From: Cerasicoccus frondis
GTDB taxonomy: Bacteria > Verrucomicrobiota > Verrucomicrobiia > Opitutales > Cerasicoccaceae
Direction: 5' to 3'
Length of the DNA stretch: 64,000 nt
Assembly: GCA_031296915.1 (NCBI GenBank)
Contig: JAVDPC010000009.1
Location: 124,001-188,000 of the forward strand
Positions 9,130 to 17,858 of this stretch are shown one piece after another. The position numbers were made by a program, and so were the translations under genes. The notes under the pieces were generated by a model. The model was not told the DNA's origin. It worked only from the letters and a program-made list of their open reading frames with translations, and ran no database searches. Each line of letters opens with the position of its first letter. The stretch's first letter is position 1.

Positions 9130-10341
9130 TTAGTTGACGAAAAGTTGAGTTACCCGCCGCAGTAATCCGCGCTGTTTCCTTTGCAATGCAGAGTCATCGA
9201 GCGATTGTCCCGAGAGAGCGAAGTGCAACAGACCAAGCGCAGTGGTGTATTCGCAGCGCTGCAGATTATCATGCACCCAAGATGGCAATTCTCCAGGACG
9301 AGTCGGCACGCCTAGAGCCTTCTCCGCCGCGACTTCAATTTGCTCCAGATGCGAGCCACCGCCGGTTAAAACAACACCTGCGGGCAAATACTTTTCATGG
9401 CAAAGCTCGCCAGCCTGCATTTTAACCAGCTCAAAGATTTCAAGCACGCGCTCGTGAATAATCTGAATCAGCGACTGCTTGGGAATACGACGGTCGCCAA
9501 TCATCTGGTCACCCACCATCCAAACTTTCTCATGCTTATCGTCGGCCTCAAGCACCGCCTTGCCAAAGCTCAACTTCAGCTTTTCGGCATACTTACGATT
9601 CACGCGTAAACCCAGCGCAAGATCGTTCGTAATGTGGTCGCTGCCTACCGGGAGCACGCCCGTGCGCGCCACAATTCCATTTTGATAAATTGCCCAATCA
9701 GTCACACCAGCGCCAATGTCGATCACCATCACGCCAGCCCGCTTTTCTTCGTCCGTTGCGATTACGGTGCCAGAGGCGATACTCGATAAAATAATGTCTT
9801 CAACGTTTAGCCCGAAGCCATTGATCACGTGAATGTGATCGCGCACTTTGCGTTCGTCACCATGAATCGACCAATACCCAACCTCGAGCTTATCCCCCTC
9901 CATGCCGAGCGGCTCGCTCGTAACCCGATTATCCAATAGGAAATGACTACGGATGTGGTGGATATACAATCGGTCATCTGACAGCTTCTTCGCCTTGGCC
10001 TCACTCATCGCACGCACAATGTCGGCCTCGCTCACACGGTTGTCACTGGAACTCACATTGACGGCCGCGCTGTTGTAAAAGCCTTCGAGGTGACTCCCCG
10101 TTTGCGAAAGATAGATTGCTTCAATCTGTGCACCCGCACTTTTTTCTGCCCCCATGATGGCGGCATGCGTCGCATTACTCACCGCCTTAAAGTCGACGAT
10201 CTCACCCTTTTTAACGCCCTCAGAAGTCGCGTCCTGCTTACCGATAATGTTCAGGCTGCGCCCGTTGACGATGTCGCCAACCAACACGGTGACGGACGCC
10301 GCTCCGATATCAACGGCTCCGATTATTCTACTTTGGCTCAT
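9130..10341 (-). CDS. ftsA: cell division actin-like protein FtsA
   Basis: 403 residues of actin-like ATPase that tethers FtsZ to the membrane. The N-terminus has the phosphate-1 motif GAVDIGAASVTVLVG, and a second phosphate block MVIDIGAGVTDWAIY lies at about 203-217. An adenosine motif VLTGGGSHL is present. The 1C/SHS2 insertion lies between. The C-terminus is basic and amphipathic (RKQRGLLRRVTQLF), the expected membrane-targeting helix. It lies between ftsQ (about 40 bp) and ftsZ (13 bp). A degenerate copy of the dispersed palindrome falls in the C-terminal coding region at 9178-9194. Confidence 0.95.
   Translation of the reverse strand: MSQSRIIGAVDIGAASVTVLVGDIVNGRSLNIIGKQDATSEGVKKGEIVDFKAVSNATHAAIMGAEKSAGAQIEAIYLSQTGSHLEGFYNSAAVNVSSSDNRVSEADIVRAMSEAKAKKLSDDRLYIHHIRSHFLLDNRVTSEPLGMEGDKLEVGYWSIHGDERKVRDHIHVINGFGLNVEDIILSSIASGTVIATDEEKRAGVMVIDIGAGVTDWAIYQNGIVARTGVLPVGSDHITNDLALGLRVNRKYAEKLKLSFGKAVLEADDKHEKVWMVGDQMIGDRRIPKQSLIQIIHERVLEIFELVKMQAGELCHEKYLPAGVVLTGGGSHLEQIEVAAEKALGVPTRPGELPSWVHDNLQRCEYTTALGLLHFALSGQSLDDSALQRKQRGLLRRVTQLFVN
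9178..9194. repeat. dispersed palindrome copy 2, degenerate (ftsA)
   Basis: CCTTTG-CAATG-CAGAGT, two arm mismatches. Possibly decayed or chance. Confidence 0.4.
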
Positions 10342-10380
10342 GGTGCGTTCGTAGGATTAGCATTCAGAAAGGATAAACAT

Positions 10381-11316
10381 TCAACGAAAACGGACAGGCC
10401 CGCGGTTAGTGGAGTCCGCCAGCTTCACGACAGCATCCTGCATAGACAAATCGATGCGATCAATGCGTTGGCGTTGCGATTCCAAGCGCTCCAATATGAC
10501 GGCAAGCCGGGCAAACTGCTCATCCAGTTCCGACGGTGCAAAGACAATCTCATAGCCCTTCGTCGTCGTAACCGATAATCGTGAACTCAGTTTCTTCCCA
10601 TCGGGATCGAAGTCGGCGAGAGAAACACTCTCCCACTCAACGGCGCGTTCGGGCATAAGCGAATGCGCATGCTGCAAAAACGCAGCAACGTCGCCAATCC
10701 CCTCTACAGGAAAATATTCGCCATCTACTTTGCGACGCAAAGTAACCCCAGCAGCATAAGGCAAGCTGCGCACAACATCTGCGGGATAACGCTTACCCGC
10801 ATAAACAACTCCCTCAGTGGAGATCAGTCGCAGTTGCTTGCGGCCAGTTGTATCCTGAATCACCACGCGCATAACAGGCTGGCGCTCATCGATGCGGATA
10901 CGCAGGGCATCCGGAAAAACACGCTCCACCATCACGGTCCGGACTTGTCCATCGGTACTGAGTTCGCGCTGAATTGACTCAATATCGATCGCCATGAGCT
11001 CAATGTGCTCTGGCAAATCAATGCGCTCATTGAGCCACTTCTCATCGAGCACACCATCGCTTTCCAGATAAACATTGCGCACGGGTTGTGATCCCCCCGC
11101 CATCAAACGGGCAAACGAATCACTCTGCAAATACTTCACGCCAGCCCAAACACCACAGCCAAGCAGCGCAAACACCAATATGCCACCGAGGAATTTCAGG
11201 TTGAGCATCCAACGACGTTTACGGGCATGAGAAGTCACCGCACGCCCGGTGAAGGATTGCTGAATGCTCCGCCAGGTGCTCGGCGCGTTTGATTTGGTGC
11301 TTTTTCTCTTGGCCAT
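10381..11316 (-). CDS. ftsQ: cell division protein FtsQ (POTRA domain)
   Basis: A bitopic inner-membrane protein of about 311 residues. A basic cytoplasmic tail (MAKRKSTKS, then RKRRW) precedes one membrane helix (FLGGILVFALLGCGVWAGV), then a periplasmic POTRA domain (HIELMAIDIESIQ to RIDERQPVMRV) and a beta domain. FtsQ scaffolds FtsB/FtsL and other divisome proteins. MAKRK at 11316 is preferred because it avoids the 11-bp overlap with ddl that the ATG at 11328 would create. Position between ddl and ftsA is the standard dcw order. One palindrome copy lies inside the gene. Confidence 0.9.
   Translation of the reverse strand: MAKRKSTKSNAPSTWRSIQQSFTGRAVTSHARKRRWMLNLKFLGGILVFALLGCGVWAGVKYLQSDSFARLMAGGSQPVRNVYLESDGVLDEKWLNERIDLPEHIELMAIDIESIQRELSTDGQVRTVMVERVFPDALRIRIDERQPVMRVVIQDTTGRKQLRLISTEGVVYAGKRYPADVVRSLPYAAGVTLRRKVDGEYFPVEGIGDVAAFLQHAHSLMPERAVEWESVSLADFDPDGKKLSSRLSVTTTKGYEIVFAPSELDEQFARLAVILERLESQRQRIDRIDLSMQDAVVKLADSTNRGPVRFR
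10727..10743. repeat. dispersed palindrome copy 3 (ftsQ)
   Basis: ACTTTG-CGACG-CAAAGT; encodes TLRRKV. Confidence 0.85.
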
Positions 11317-11317
11317 G

Positions 11318-12247
11318 TTAGGAAGCAACGCGGGCTTGAATTGCGCGTGCGATTGCGGGTTCCATCATCCTTCTCACCAGCGGCTGAAAACCCAACCCAA
11401 TGCAGCTTGCGCTTTTGGGCAGAAGGCTGGTCGGCGTCATGCCTGGTAGAGTATTAATCTCCAAGAAGTATGGTTCCTCGTCGTTAGTTAATATAAAATC
11501 AAGTCGTGCAAAATCCCGGCATTGGCACGATGCGAATGCATTCTCAGAAAATGACCTTACTTTGCAAGACAAAGTTTCATCAATTGGCGCCGGAAAAAGG
11601 TACTCTGTGGCGCCTGCGGTGTATTTGTGTTCGTAGTCATAGACACCCTGTTTCGGTCTAATTTCCACGATGCCCATAGCCACACCATCCAAGATCCCAA
11701 CCGTCATTTCACGACCCGTCACAAATTGCTCAGCCATCCACTTGCCACTCTTGATTTCATCCAGGATGGCAGCCAGCTCATAGCGGCTATGCGCGATGTG
11801 GACGCCCACGCTGCTGCCACTGTCGAGCGGCTTCACCACAACATGCTCTCCCAGGGACGCAGTAAGGATATCGGCAGATGGTTTACTTTGCGCTGCAAAG
11901 GTTATGTCGCCCGCTAAGGAAAAACCGCTGCCTTTAACGGTCGCCTTCGTATCAATCTTGTTCATGCACAGGGCGCTCGCCGCTGCGTTACAGCCAGCGT
12001 AGGCAACTCCCGCATCATCCAGCAGAGCCTGCAGTTTTCCATCTTCACCAAACGGACCATGCATTGCTGGAAAAACCACAGTCTGCTCCGGATCCAAATT
12101 GGGAAGTTTGTCCTCGGGCAAGTCAATCAACTCGACCTCGTAATAAGCCTTCAAGGCATCGGCAACCGAAGGACCAGTCACGCGCGAAACGTTTGCCTCC
12201 GGCGAAGATCCGCCGCACAGCACTGTTACATGCTGACGTTCGCTCAT
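11318..12247 (-). CDS. ddl: D-alanine--D-alanine ligase
   Basis: An ATP-grasp ligase of about 309 residues that makes D-Ala-D-Ala for the peptidoglycan stem. Motifs: CGGSSPEANVS at the N-terminus, HGPFGEDGKLQ, NKIDTKATVKGSG, VVKPLDSGSSVGV, EINTLPGMTPTSLLP. The start at 12247 (MSERQH) overlaps the murC-murB stop by 4 bp (ATGA), which decides against the ATG five codons upstream. Two copies of the dispersed palindrome lie in the coding sequence (11559-11575 and 11885-11901), read in different frames. Confidence 0.95.
   Translation of the reverse strand: MSERQHVTVLCGGSSPEANVSRVTGPSVADALKAYYEVELIDLPEDKLPNLDPEQTVVFPAMHGPFGEDGKLQALLDDAGVAYAGCNAAASALCMNKIDTKATVKGSGFSLAGDITFAAQSKPSADILTASLGEHVVVKPLDSGSSVGVHIAHSRYELAAILDEIKSGKWMAEQFVTGREMTVGILDGVAMGIVEIRPKQGVYDYEHKYTAGATEYLFPAPIDETLSCKVRSFSENAFASCQCRDFARLDFILTNDEEPYFLEINTLPGMTPTSLLPKSASCIGLGFQPLVRRMMEPAIARAIQARVAS
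11559..11575. repeat. dispersed palindrome copy 4 (ddl)
   Basis: ACTTTG-CAAGA-CAAAGT; encodes TLSCKV. Confidence 0.85.
11885..11901. repeat. dispersed palindrome copy 5 (ddl)
   Basis: ACTTTG-CGCTG-CAAAGG; encodes TFAAQS in a different frame from copy 4. Confidence 0.8.
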
Positions 12248-14415
12248 AGCACATCCTCCCATTCTTGACCAACCAGCAAAGCTTCGGGCTCTAAATCGAT
12301 TCCACGTTCCGCTTTGACCACTTTGCGAATTTCACGGATCAACGCCAACACATCTGCTGATGTTGCCTGCTCGCGATTGATGATAAAATTCCCATGTACC
12401 GTCGACACCTCTGCGCCACCAATCCGCAGGCCCTTTAATCCAAGTTCATCAATGAGCTTGCCAGCATGGTCTCCGGAAGGGTTTTTGAAAATGCAACCCG
12501 CGCTGGGTTCTCGCGGTTGTGATTCTTTACGACGCCCGGCGTAGGCGTCCATCTGCTCACGGATCGCGTTGCCTTCGACTTGCGCCCCAGACTTTAGCAC
12601 TGCACTAAGCGCCATGCCTTCCAGAAGTTCATGACAGCATCGGTATTCAACATGAAATTCTTCACGCGGCAGTTCGCAAATGTCCCCCTGAGCGGTCATG
12701 AACTCGACGCTTTCAACGACATCAAACATCCAGCCGCCCATGGCGCCAGCGTTCATCCTTAAGGCGCCACCAACCGTCCCCGGAATGCCTTCCAGGAATT
12801 CGAAGCCGCCCAATCCTTCCTTCGCGGCTTGGCCGCATAATCGCTTCAACGCCAAGCCCGCGCCTACCTTGACCCGCCCATTTTCCAATAGTTGAAAGTC
12901 ACGAAAACCGGCTCCTTTCAAACTGATGACCAATCCCGGGTAACCCGCATCCGCAACGATCAAGTTCGAACCACGACCAAGCGTAAAACATGGAAGATTA
13001 CTTTGCTTCGCAAAGTAAAGTAAGCGCTCCAAATCGTCCACACCATCCGGTTCGGCATAAAAGCGAGCGGCGCCGCCAACCCGCAACGTCGTTTTGCCAG
13101 CAAGCGGTTCAGCCAAGGTCAATTTAGTGTAGAGCGAAAGCGCTTCGCGCCACTCATCAATTATAAGCCAATCATCAGCAAAGCCACGCGCGATGCCGTC
13201 GATATCGCCTGCTCCAACAAACAACACAGTAGCCGGACGCGCCCCCCGGATTGCTTGGTCGATGGCGTTGGGCAAAGACACCGCATTGTGAATTGGCCAA
13301 TCCTGTCCCGCCGCCTTGACGATGGCTTCACTCTGCCCATCCACCAACACCGGTTCGCTGGCAGCATACACAGGCAGGAGCATCACCTCGTCTGCGATGT
13401 TCAACGCTTGGGCAAACTCGGCGGCAAACTGCCGAGTCCTCGTGTATCGATGTGGCTGAAAGACGACGATCTGCCGCCCCGGCCACTCACTACGGGCATG
13501 TTGCAAGAGTGCAGTTATCTCAGTTGGGTGATGCGCATAATCCGCCAATAGCGTCACGCCAAAGGCTTGGTGCATGACATCCTGTCGGCGGCGAATGCCC
13601 GCAAAATCCAACAACATGTCCAGCGTTACGCTTGCCCCAACTTCCCGAGCGGCAGCCATGGCAAGCGCGGTATTCGATGCGTTAAACCCAGGCGCTGAGT
13701 GACAACGCAACGCTTTGCGCTCTGGCACGATTTGATTGAGCACATCACTGTCTTCAGGTATGATGACAAAGCTCTTGGTTCGATCAAATAACCGTCGAAA
13801 TGCATCACATAAATCAGCCTCCGTCGGATAGAGGTCCGCATGATCCCAATCGAAATTCACTGCGACAGTGATCTCCGGGGAGAAGCCTTCCACCGTACCA
13901 TCACTTTCGTCGACTTCAGCAATAACCCACTCGCTGTCGGCAGAATAGTGCGCGGGCGCAAGATCATTGCGGAACAAGGCGCCCAGAAAATAGCTACAGT
14001 CAAATCCCGCTTTGGCCAACAAGTGAATCAGCATGCCAGTGGTCGTCGACTTGCCATGACTCCCTACAACAGCCACCAGTTTTTTATTCGCCACAATTTC
14101 TGCCAGCAATTCCCCACGTCGCAGAATCCGAGCGCCACGACTACGCGCCAAGGCCAGCAAGTCATGATTTTCACCAATGGCGCTGGAACGCGCGACGAGC
14201 GTTGGGGACTCTGGCAATGCTTCGGTGAGTTGCACGCCATGACGCTCCAGTAATTGAGCTACCTCTGGGCGAAGACTATCGTCCCACCCGGTAACCTCCG
14301 CTCCGGCTTGAGCCAAATAGATCGCCAGCGGCGCCATACCCATGCCCCCGACGCCGAGCATAAACACGGCGTCAGGCAGGGATGAAGAAGCAGGTTCTGG
14401 CATCATTTCAATCAT
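12244..14415 (-). CDS. murCB: MurC-MurB fusion: UDP-MurNAc-L-alanine ligase / UDP-enolpyruvyl-GlcNAc reductase
   Basis: One 723-residue ORF joins two cytoplasmic muropeptide enzymes. Residues about 1-430 are MurC: GVGGMGMAPLA, then the P-loop VVGSHGKSTTTG, then EVDESDGT, then YAHHPTEI. Residues about 440-723 are MurB: LRVGGAARFYAEP, FTLGRGSNLIV, EGIPGTVGGALRMNAG, SAGCIFKNPSG (Cys where E. coli MurB has its catalytic Ser) and a C-terminal LEPEALLVG. Stop overlaps ddl by 4 bp; start overlaps murG by 8 bp. MurB acts before MurC in the pathway, so the fusion couples consecutive steps in reverse order along the chain. A palindrome copy lies in the MurB half. Confidence 0.94.
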   Translation of the reverse strand: MIEMMPEPASSSLPDAVFMLGVGGMGMAPLAIYLAQAGAEVTGWDDSLRPEVAQLLERHGVQLTEALPESPTLVARSSAIGENHDLLALARSRGARILRRGELLAEIVANKKLVAVVGSHGKSTTTGMLIHLLAKAGFDCSYFLGALFRNDLAPAHYSADSEWVIAEVDESDGTVEGFSPEITVAVNFDWDHADLYPTEADLCDAFRRLFDRTKSFVIIPEDSDVLNQIVPERKALRCHSAPGFNASNTALAMAAAREVGASVTLDMLLDFAGIRRRQDVMHQAFGVTLLADYAHHPTEITALLQHARSEWPGRQIVVFQPHRYTRTRQFAAEFAQALNIADEVMLLPVYAASEPVLVDGQSEAIVKAAGQDWPIHNAVSLPNAIDQAIRGARPATVLFVGAGDIDGIARGFADDWLIIDEWREALSLYTKLTLAEPLAGKTTLRVGGAARFYAEPDGVDDLERLLYFAKQSNLPCFTLGRGSNLIVADAGYPGLVISLKGAGFRDFQLLENGRVKVGAGLALKRLCGQAAKEGLGGFEFLEGIPGTVGGALRMNAGAMGGWMFDVVESVEFMTAQGDICELPREEFHVEYRCCHELLEGMALSAVLKSGAQVEGNAIREQMDAYAGRRKESQPREPSAGCIFKNPSGDHAGKLIDELGLKGLRIGGAEVSTVHGNFIINREQATSADVLALIREIRKVVKAERGIDLEPEALLVGQEWEDVL
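13000..13016. repeat. dispersed palindrome copy 6 (murC-murB)
   Basis: ACTTTG-CTTCG-CAAAGT in the MurB half; encodes YFAKQS. Confidence 0.85.
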
Positions 14416-15505
14416 GTTGGGTCAAGGCGATAGCCGCCATGTCTTTAACAATTTTATCGACTGGGTTAGCACGATCGAGTCGCTCCAAATTTTCACGAAA
14501 ACGCTTAATCAGCCAGTCGTTGAAAATAAGATCGGTCACCTCTCCTAGCAGACGTTCAATCTCCGACTCTTCGACAACAACGGCGCCTCCTTGTTGCTCT
14601 AAAAACTGGGCGTTAGCCAATTGATGATCATCGGCGGAAAAAGGATATGGCACCAAAATCGACGGTAAACGACAGCGGGCAAACTCTGCGATACTACCCG
14701 CCCCCGCACGCGCCACCACGATATCTGCCGCGCTCAGAGCTGCCGCCATGTCGTCGACGAAAGGCGTAAATACTGCACGCACAGTTTGCCCGTCAGATGA
14801 GGTCCGCTCGATCGAAGCAACCGAAGTTTTGTTCAGCCCAGTCACACAGTAGACATTGATGCCATCCTTGGCAAGCGCCTCAAAATTATCCGCTACCCAG
14901 TTGTTCAGCGCGGTAGCGCCTTGGCTTCCACCGAACACGAGCAACAGCTTTCCACTGACTTCCAAGCCGATTTTGGCCCGAGCTTCATCTTGTGGCATGC
15001 GATGAATTTCACGACGAATGGGATAACCACAGTGATGAATCATGCTACGCGGCAGTCCTTTAATCGCGACGCCTGGTGGTAGATAAATACGGCGCGCAAA
15101 ACCCGCCAACATACGAATCGCCCGGCCAGCCCGACGGTTCGCCTCATGGAGCATTACAGGCACGCCCGTGAAGAACGCAGCGAACACTGCGCCTACCGTT
15201 AAGAAGCCGCCGAAACCAATCACTGCATCGGCTTTAAACTCCCGCATCAAGTTGATCGTAAACAACAGCCCGCGCACTTGCTCTAGATTGAACTTAACGA
15301 ACTTAACCGGACTCCACGAAAAGCCAACTCCCGGTGAACGTGCGTACTGAAGCTGTGGGTAGTTTTTAACCAAACGCGAGTCGACATCCTTATTACTAAT
15401 AATCAACCGGCAGTGATGCCCGCTCTCGATCAAAGCTTCTGCAATAGCTATGCCTGGCGCCAGATGACCTCCCGTACCACCACATGATATGACAAAGTTA
15501 CTCAT
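14408..15505 (-). CDS. murG: MurG, lipid II synthase (GlcNAc transferase)
   Basis: A peripheral membrane GT28 enzyme of 365 residues that adds GlcNAc to lipid I. Glycine-rich G loop GGTGGHLAPG at residues 9-18; VIGFGGF second G loop; VMLHEANRRAGRA; third loop LLVFGGSQGATALN; donor site GAGSIAEFARCRLPSILVPYPFSADDHQ. The start ATG overlaps the ftsW stop by 4 bp. It sits in the cell-wall operon between ftsW and murC-murB. Confidence 0.96.
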   Translation of the reverse strand: MSNFVISCGGTGGHLAPGIAIAEALIESGHHCRLIISNKDVDSRLVKNYPQLQYARSPGVGFSWSPVKFVKFNLEQVRGLLFTINLMREFKADAVIGFGGFLTVGAVFAAFFTGVPVMLHEANRRAGRAIRMLAGFARRIYLPPGVAIKGLPRSMIHHCGYPIRREIHRMPQDEARAKIGLEVSGKLLLVFGGSQGATALNNWVADNFEALAKDGINVYCVTGLNKTSVASIERTSSDGQTVRAVFTPFVDDMAAALSAADIVVARAGAGSIAEFARCRLPSILVPYPFSADDHQLANAQFLEQQGGAVVVEESEIERLLGEVTDLIFNDWLIKRFRENLERLDRANPVDKIVKDMAAIALTQHD

Positions 15506-16656
15506 AGTTCACGGGGCTTCAGCAGGGGTTTTGCGGACCAGTTGGCAAAGCAGTTAAACAGAAGCCCGATCAGGACGAACATCGTCACCAGATTGGTGCC
15601 GCCGTAGCTAATGAAAGGTAAAGACATTCCTTTGGTCGGGAGGAGTCCAGTCACCACACCCATATTAATAAGCGCCTGCAGCGTCAGAAAAAGCAGTGCG
15701 CCAGTGGCCAACAAGAATTGATACAGGTTCGGTGCACGGCGCAACGCCAGCACGCCAACCGTAAAGATTGTCGCGAACAATACCACAACAGCAATCGTGG
15801 CCACGAGGCCCAACTCTTCACCAATCACCGGAAAAATGAAGTCGGTATGCGCCTCGGGTAGGAAGAACAACTGCTGACGCCCCTGCCCCAGCCCTACGCC
15901 AGGTAAACCGCCAGCGCCAAAAGCAAGTATCCCCTGCCAGAGTTGATAACCGCTGTCAGCCTTATTGGCCTCCACATCGAGGAACGAAGTAATGCGGCGC
16001 ATGCGCACCGGGTCCAGGTAAACTGCCACGCTGAATGCTGCGACGCCCATGAAGGCAGTCGGTAGCAAATACCACAAGCGTGCGCCGGCCAGAAACATCA
16101 TCGCGAAACCAACCGCACCACAGAGCGCAGCCGTCCCAAAGTCTGGCTCCAAAATAATCATCATGAAAAATACGCCCACGACAAAACCTGGAAGGATAAA
16201 CCCTTTCCAAAAATGCGTGACCATGCGCTGACGCGTCCCGTAATAACGCGCCAACCAAATAATCAGGGCAATCTTGGCAAGGTCCGAAACTTGCAAACGC
16301 ATCAAACCAAGATCGAGCCAACGGCGCGCGCCATTCACCTCGACGCCGATTTGCGGAACAAGCACCAAGCCCAGAAGCACCATCACGCCGCCTGCAATGT
16401 AATGGCTCATTTTCCCGAGCCACTCCAAGCTGACCACCGACATAAAAATGCCGGCGCAAAGCGCAATACTCAACCAAAGCGCCTGCTTGCGGAAGAGGTA
16501 GAAAGGATCCTGTTTAATGAGCTCATTGTGTGACTGCCCGGCGCTGGTCAGCATAAGCAATCCCAGCGCCGTCAACACGAAAACACAGGCCAGCAACGTC
16601 CACCCTGCGCCAGGGCGGCGCAAGTAGCGGAAAGTATGCTGACCAATCGCATTCAT
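15502..16656 (-). CDS. ftsW: SEDS peptidoglycan glycosyltransferase FtsW
   Basis: An integral membrane protein of 384 residues with about ten hydrophobic segments and SEDS-family signatures. These are NGARRWLDLG after the fifth helix, then YQLWQGILAFGAGGLPGVGLGQGRQQLFFLPEAHTDFIF (the active-site region with the conserved Asp), and NMGVVTGLLPTKGMSLPFISYGGTNL. It polymerises lipid II at the septum together with FtsI, encoded upstream. Placed directly before murG (4-bp overlap) and 0-1 bp after the LysM gene. Confidence 0.95.
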   Translation of the reverse strand: MNAIGQHTFRYLRRPGAGWTLLACVFVLTALGLLMLTSAGQSHNELIKQDPFYLFRKQALWLSIALCAGIFMSVVSLEWLGKMSHYIAGGVMVLLGLVLVPQIGVEVNGARRWLDLGLMRLQVSDLAKIALIIWLARYYGTRQRMVTHFWKGFILPGFVVGVFFMMIILEPDFGTAALCGAVGFAMMFLAGARLWYLLPTAFMGVAAFSVAVYLDPVRMRRITSFLDVEANKADSGYQLWQGILAFGAGGLPGVGLGQGRQQLFFLPEAHTDFIFPVIGEELGLVATIAVVVLFATIFTVGVLALRRAPNLYQFLLATGALLFLTLQALINMGVVTGLLPTKGMSLPFISYGGTNLVTMFVLIGLLFNCFANWSAKPLLKPREL

Positions 16657-17847
16657 TTAGTCCTGCACGTTGACAACGGGAGCGTTCTCGATGTCGATCT
16701 CGTCGAGCTCGTTCGTTTCTTCGACTTCATATACTGGTTGTGGCTGCACAGGCGCAACGGGAACAATCGGAGCGACTGGCTTGGGCACCACTACGGGAGC
16801 TGGCTTAGGCGCAGGCGCCACTGGCTCCAGCCCCGTCGGAATCGTCAATACCTGTCCGACGCGTAAACGACGCGGATCTGCAATGCCATTGCTTTGCATA
16901 ATGCTCTTCACGGTCACGCCATAGCGTTTGGCAATGGCGCCTAGCGTATCACCCGAGGCGACAACATAAGTCACTTCACCCGCGGCGTTGGGCACGCCAA
17001 CAACTGGCTTAGGCTTGGCCTGCACTTTGGGAATCAGCAGCTCCTGGCCCACGTAAATACGATCACTGCTCAAACCATTCGCACTGATGATGGCGCTGAC
17101 ACTCGAGCCATGCCGAGAAGCGATCCCCGACAGGCTGTCTCCGGACTGCACCGTATACGCCTGACCCTCCTCGCTGATTTGGGCGGAAGCGTAAGTCGGC
17201 GAAGGTGAATCCACTGGCGCTACTGGCTCACTGTCGGACTCAGACGGAATCAAAATCACCTGCCCAATCTTTAGCTGATTGGCGGAGTCCTTAGTAAAGC
17301 CATTAACCGCCATAATCTCACTTAGCGTAACGCCATTATTTCGGGCAATTTTTGACAACACATCACCTTTTTTCACAATATAGGTACGCCCCCCGGCTGG
17401 ATCACTGGGAGCTACAGTTGTCGTTAGGGCAGGCTTGACGGTGTTCACAGGCTGATTGCTTGAGCGCACTTTATTAAACTCCTGGACGCTACTATCTTCA
17501 TAAATACCAACATCTGTGGTCTCGGCCACATAGCTGTTGTTCGCAACATAGGTTGTGTCCGCAGCGACAACGACTTCCGGCGAAGATGAATCGCTGATAT
17601 TCCAATCCGGCCGCGTCGGAGGGTAACGCGTATGGCTGCCGCTTTGAGCGGATGTAGAATTTGGACGTACGGCGGCATTGGCCGGACGGTAAGGCTGCTC
17701 TTCCGCATGGCTGGGTTCGCCAGTTGGTTCAGCAGCGGCGGCGGTGGTTTTACCTGCATCCGAGGCACAACCGGGTCCGACAAACAATGCAGCAATAACG
17801 ACTGCATGTAAGCCGAGAACGATGGTGAAAATATGGGCAAGTTTCAT
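16657..17847 (-). CDS. membrane-anchored protein with three LysM domains, in the dcw cluster
   Basis: About 396 residues. The N-terminal hydrophobic segment (IFTIVLGLHAVVIAALFV) ends in GPGCAS, which is not a canonical lipobox. It is therefore either an anchor or an atypical lipoprotein signal. A Ser/Thr/Pro-rich region follows. Three LysM repeats then appear, each starting YxVxxGDxLxxIA: YIVKKGDVLSKIA, YTVQSGDSLSGIA, YVVASGDTLGAIA. The tail is Pro/Val-rich and ends in acidic residues. LysM binds glycan strands, so it probably sits on periplasmic peptidoglycan during septation. Start MKLAHIF at 17847 is preferred; an ATG at 17874 would overlap murD. Not a standard dcw member. Confidence 0.88.
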   Translation of the reverse strand: MKLAHIFTIVLGLHAVVIAALFVGPGCASDAGKTTAAAAEPTGEPSHAEEQPYRPANAAVRPNSTSAQSGSHTRYPPTRPDWNISDSSSPEVVVAADTTYVANNSYVAETTDVGIYEDSSVQEFNKVRSSNQPVNTVKPALTTTVAPSDPAGGRTYIVKKGDVLSKIARNNGVTLSEIMAVNGFTKDSANQLKIGQVILIPSESDSEPVAPVDSPSPTYASAQISEEGQAYTVQSGDSLSGIASRHGSSVSAIISANGLSSDRIYVGQELLIPKVQAKPKPVVGVPNAAGEVTYVVASGDTLGAIAKRYGVTVKSIMQSNGIADPRRLRVGQVLTIPTGLEPVAPAPKPAPVVVPKPVAPIVPVAPVQPQPVYEVEETNELDEIDIENAPVVNVQD

Positions 17848-17858
17848 GGTGATTTTTT

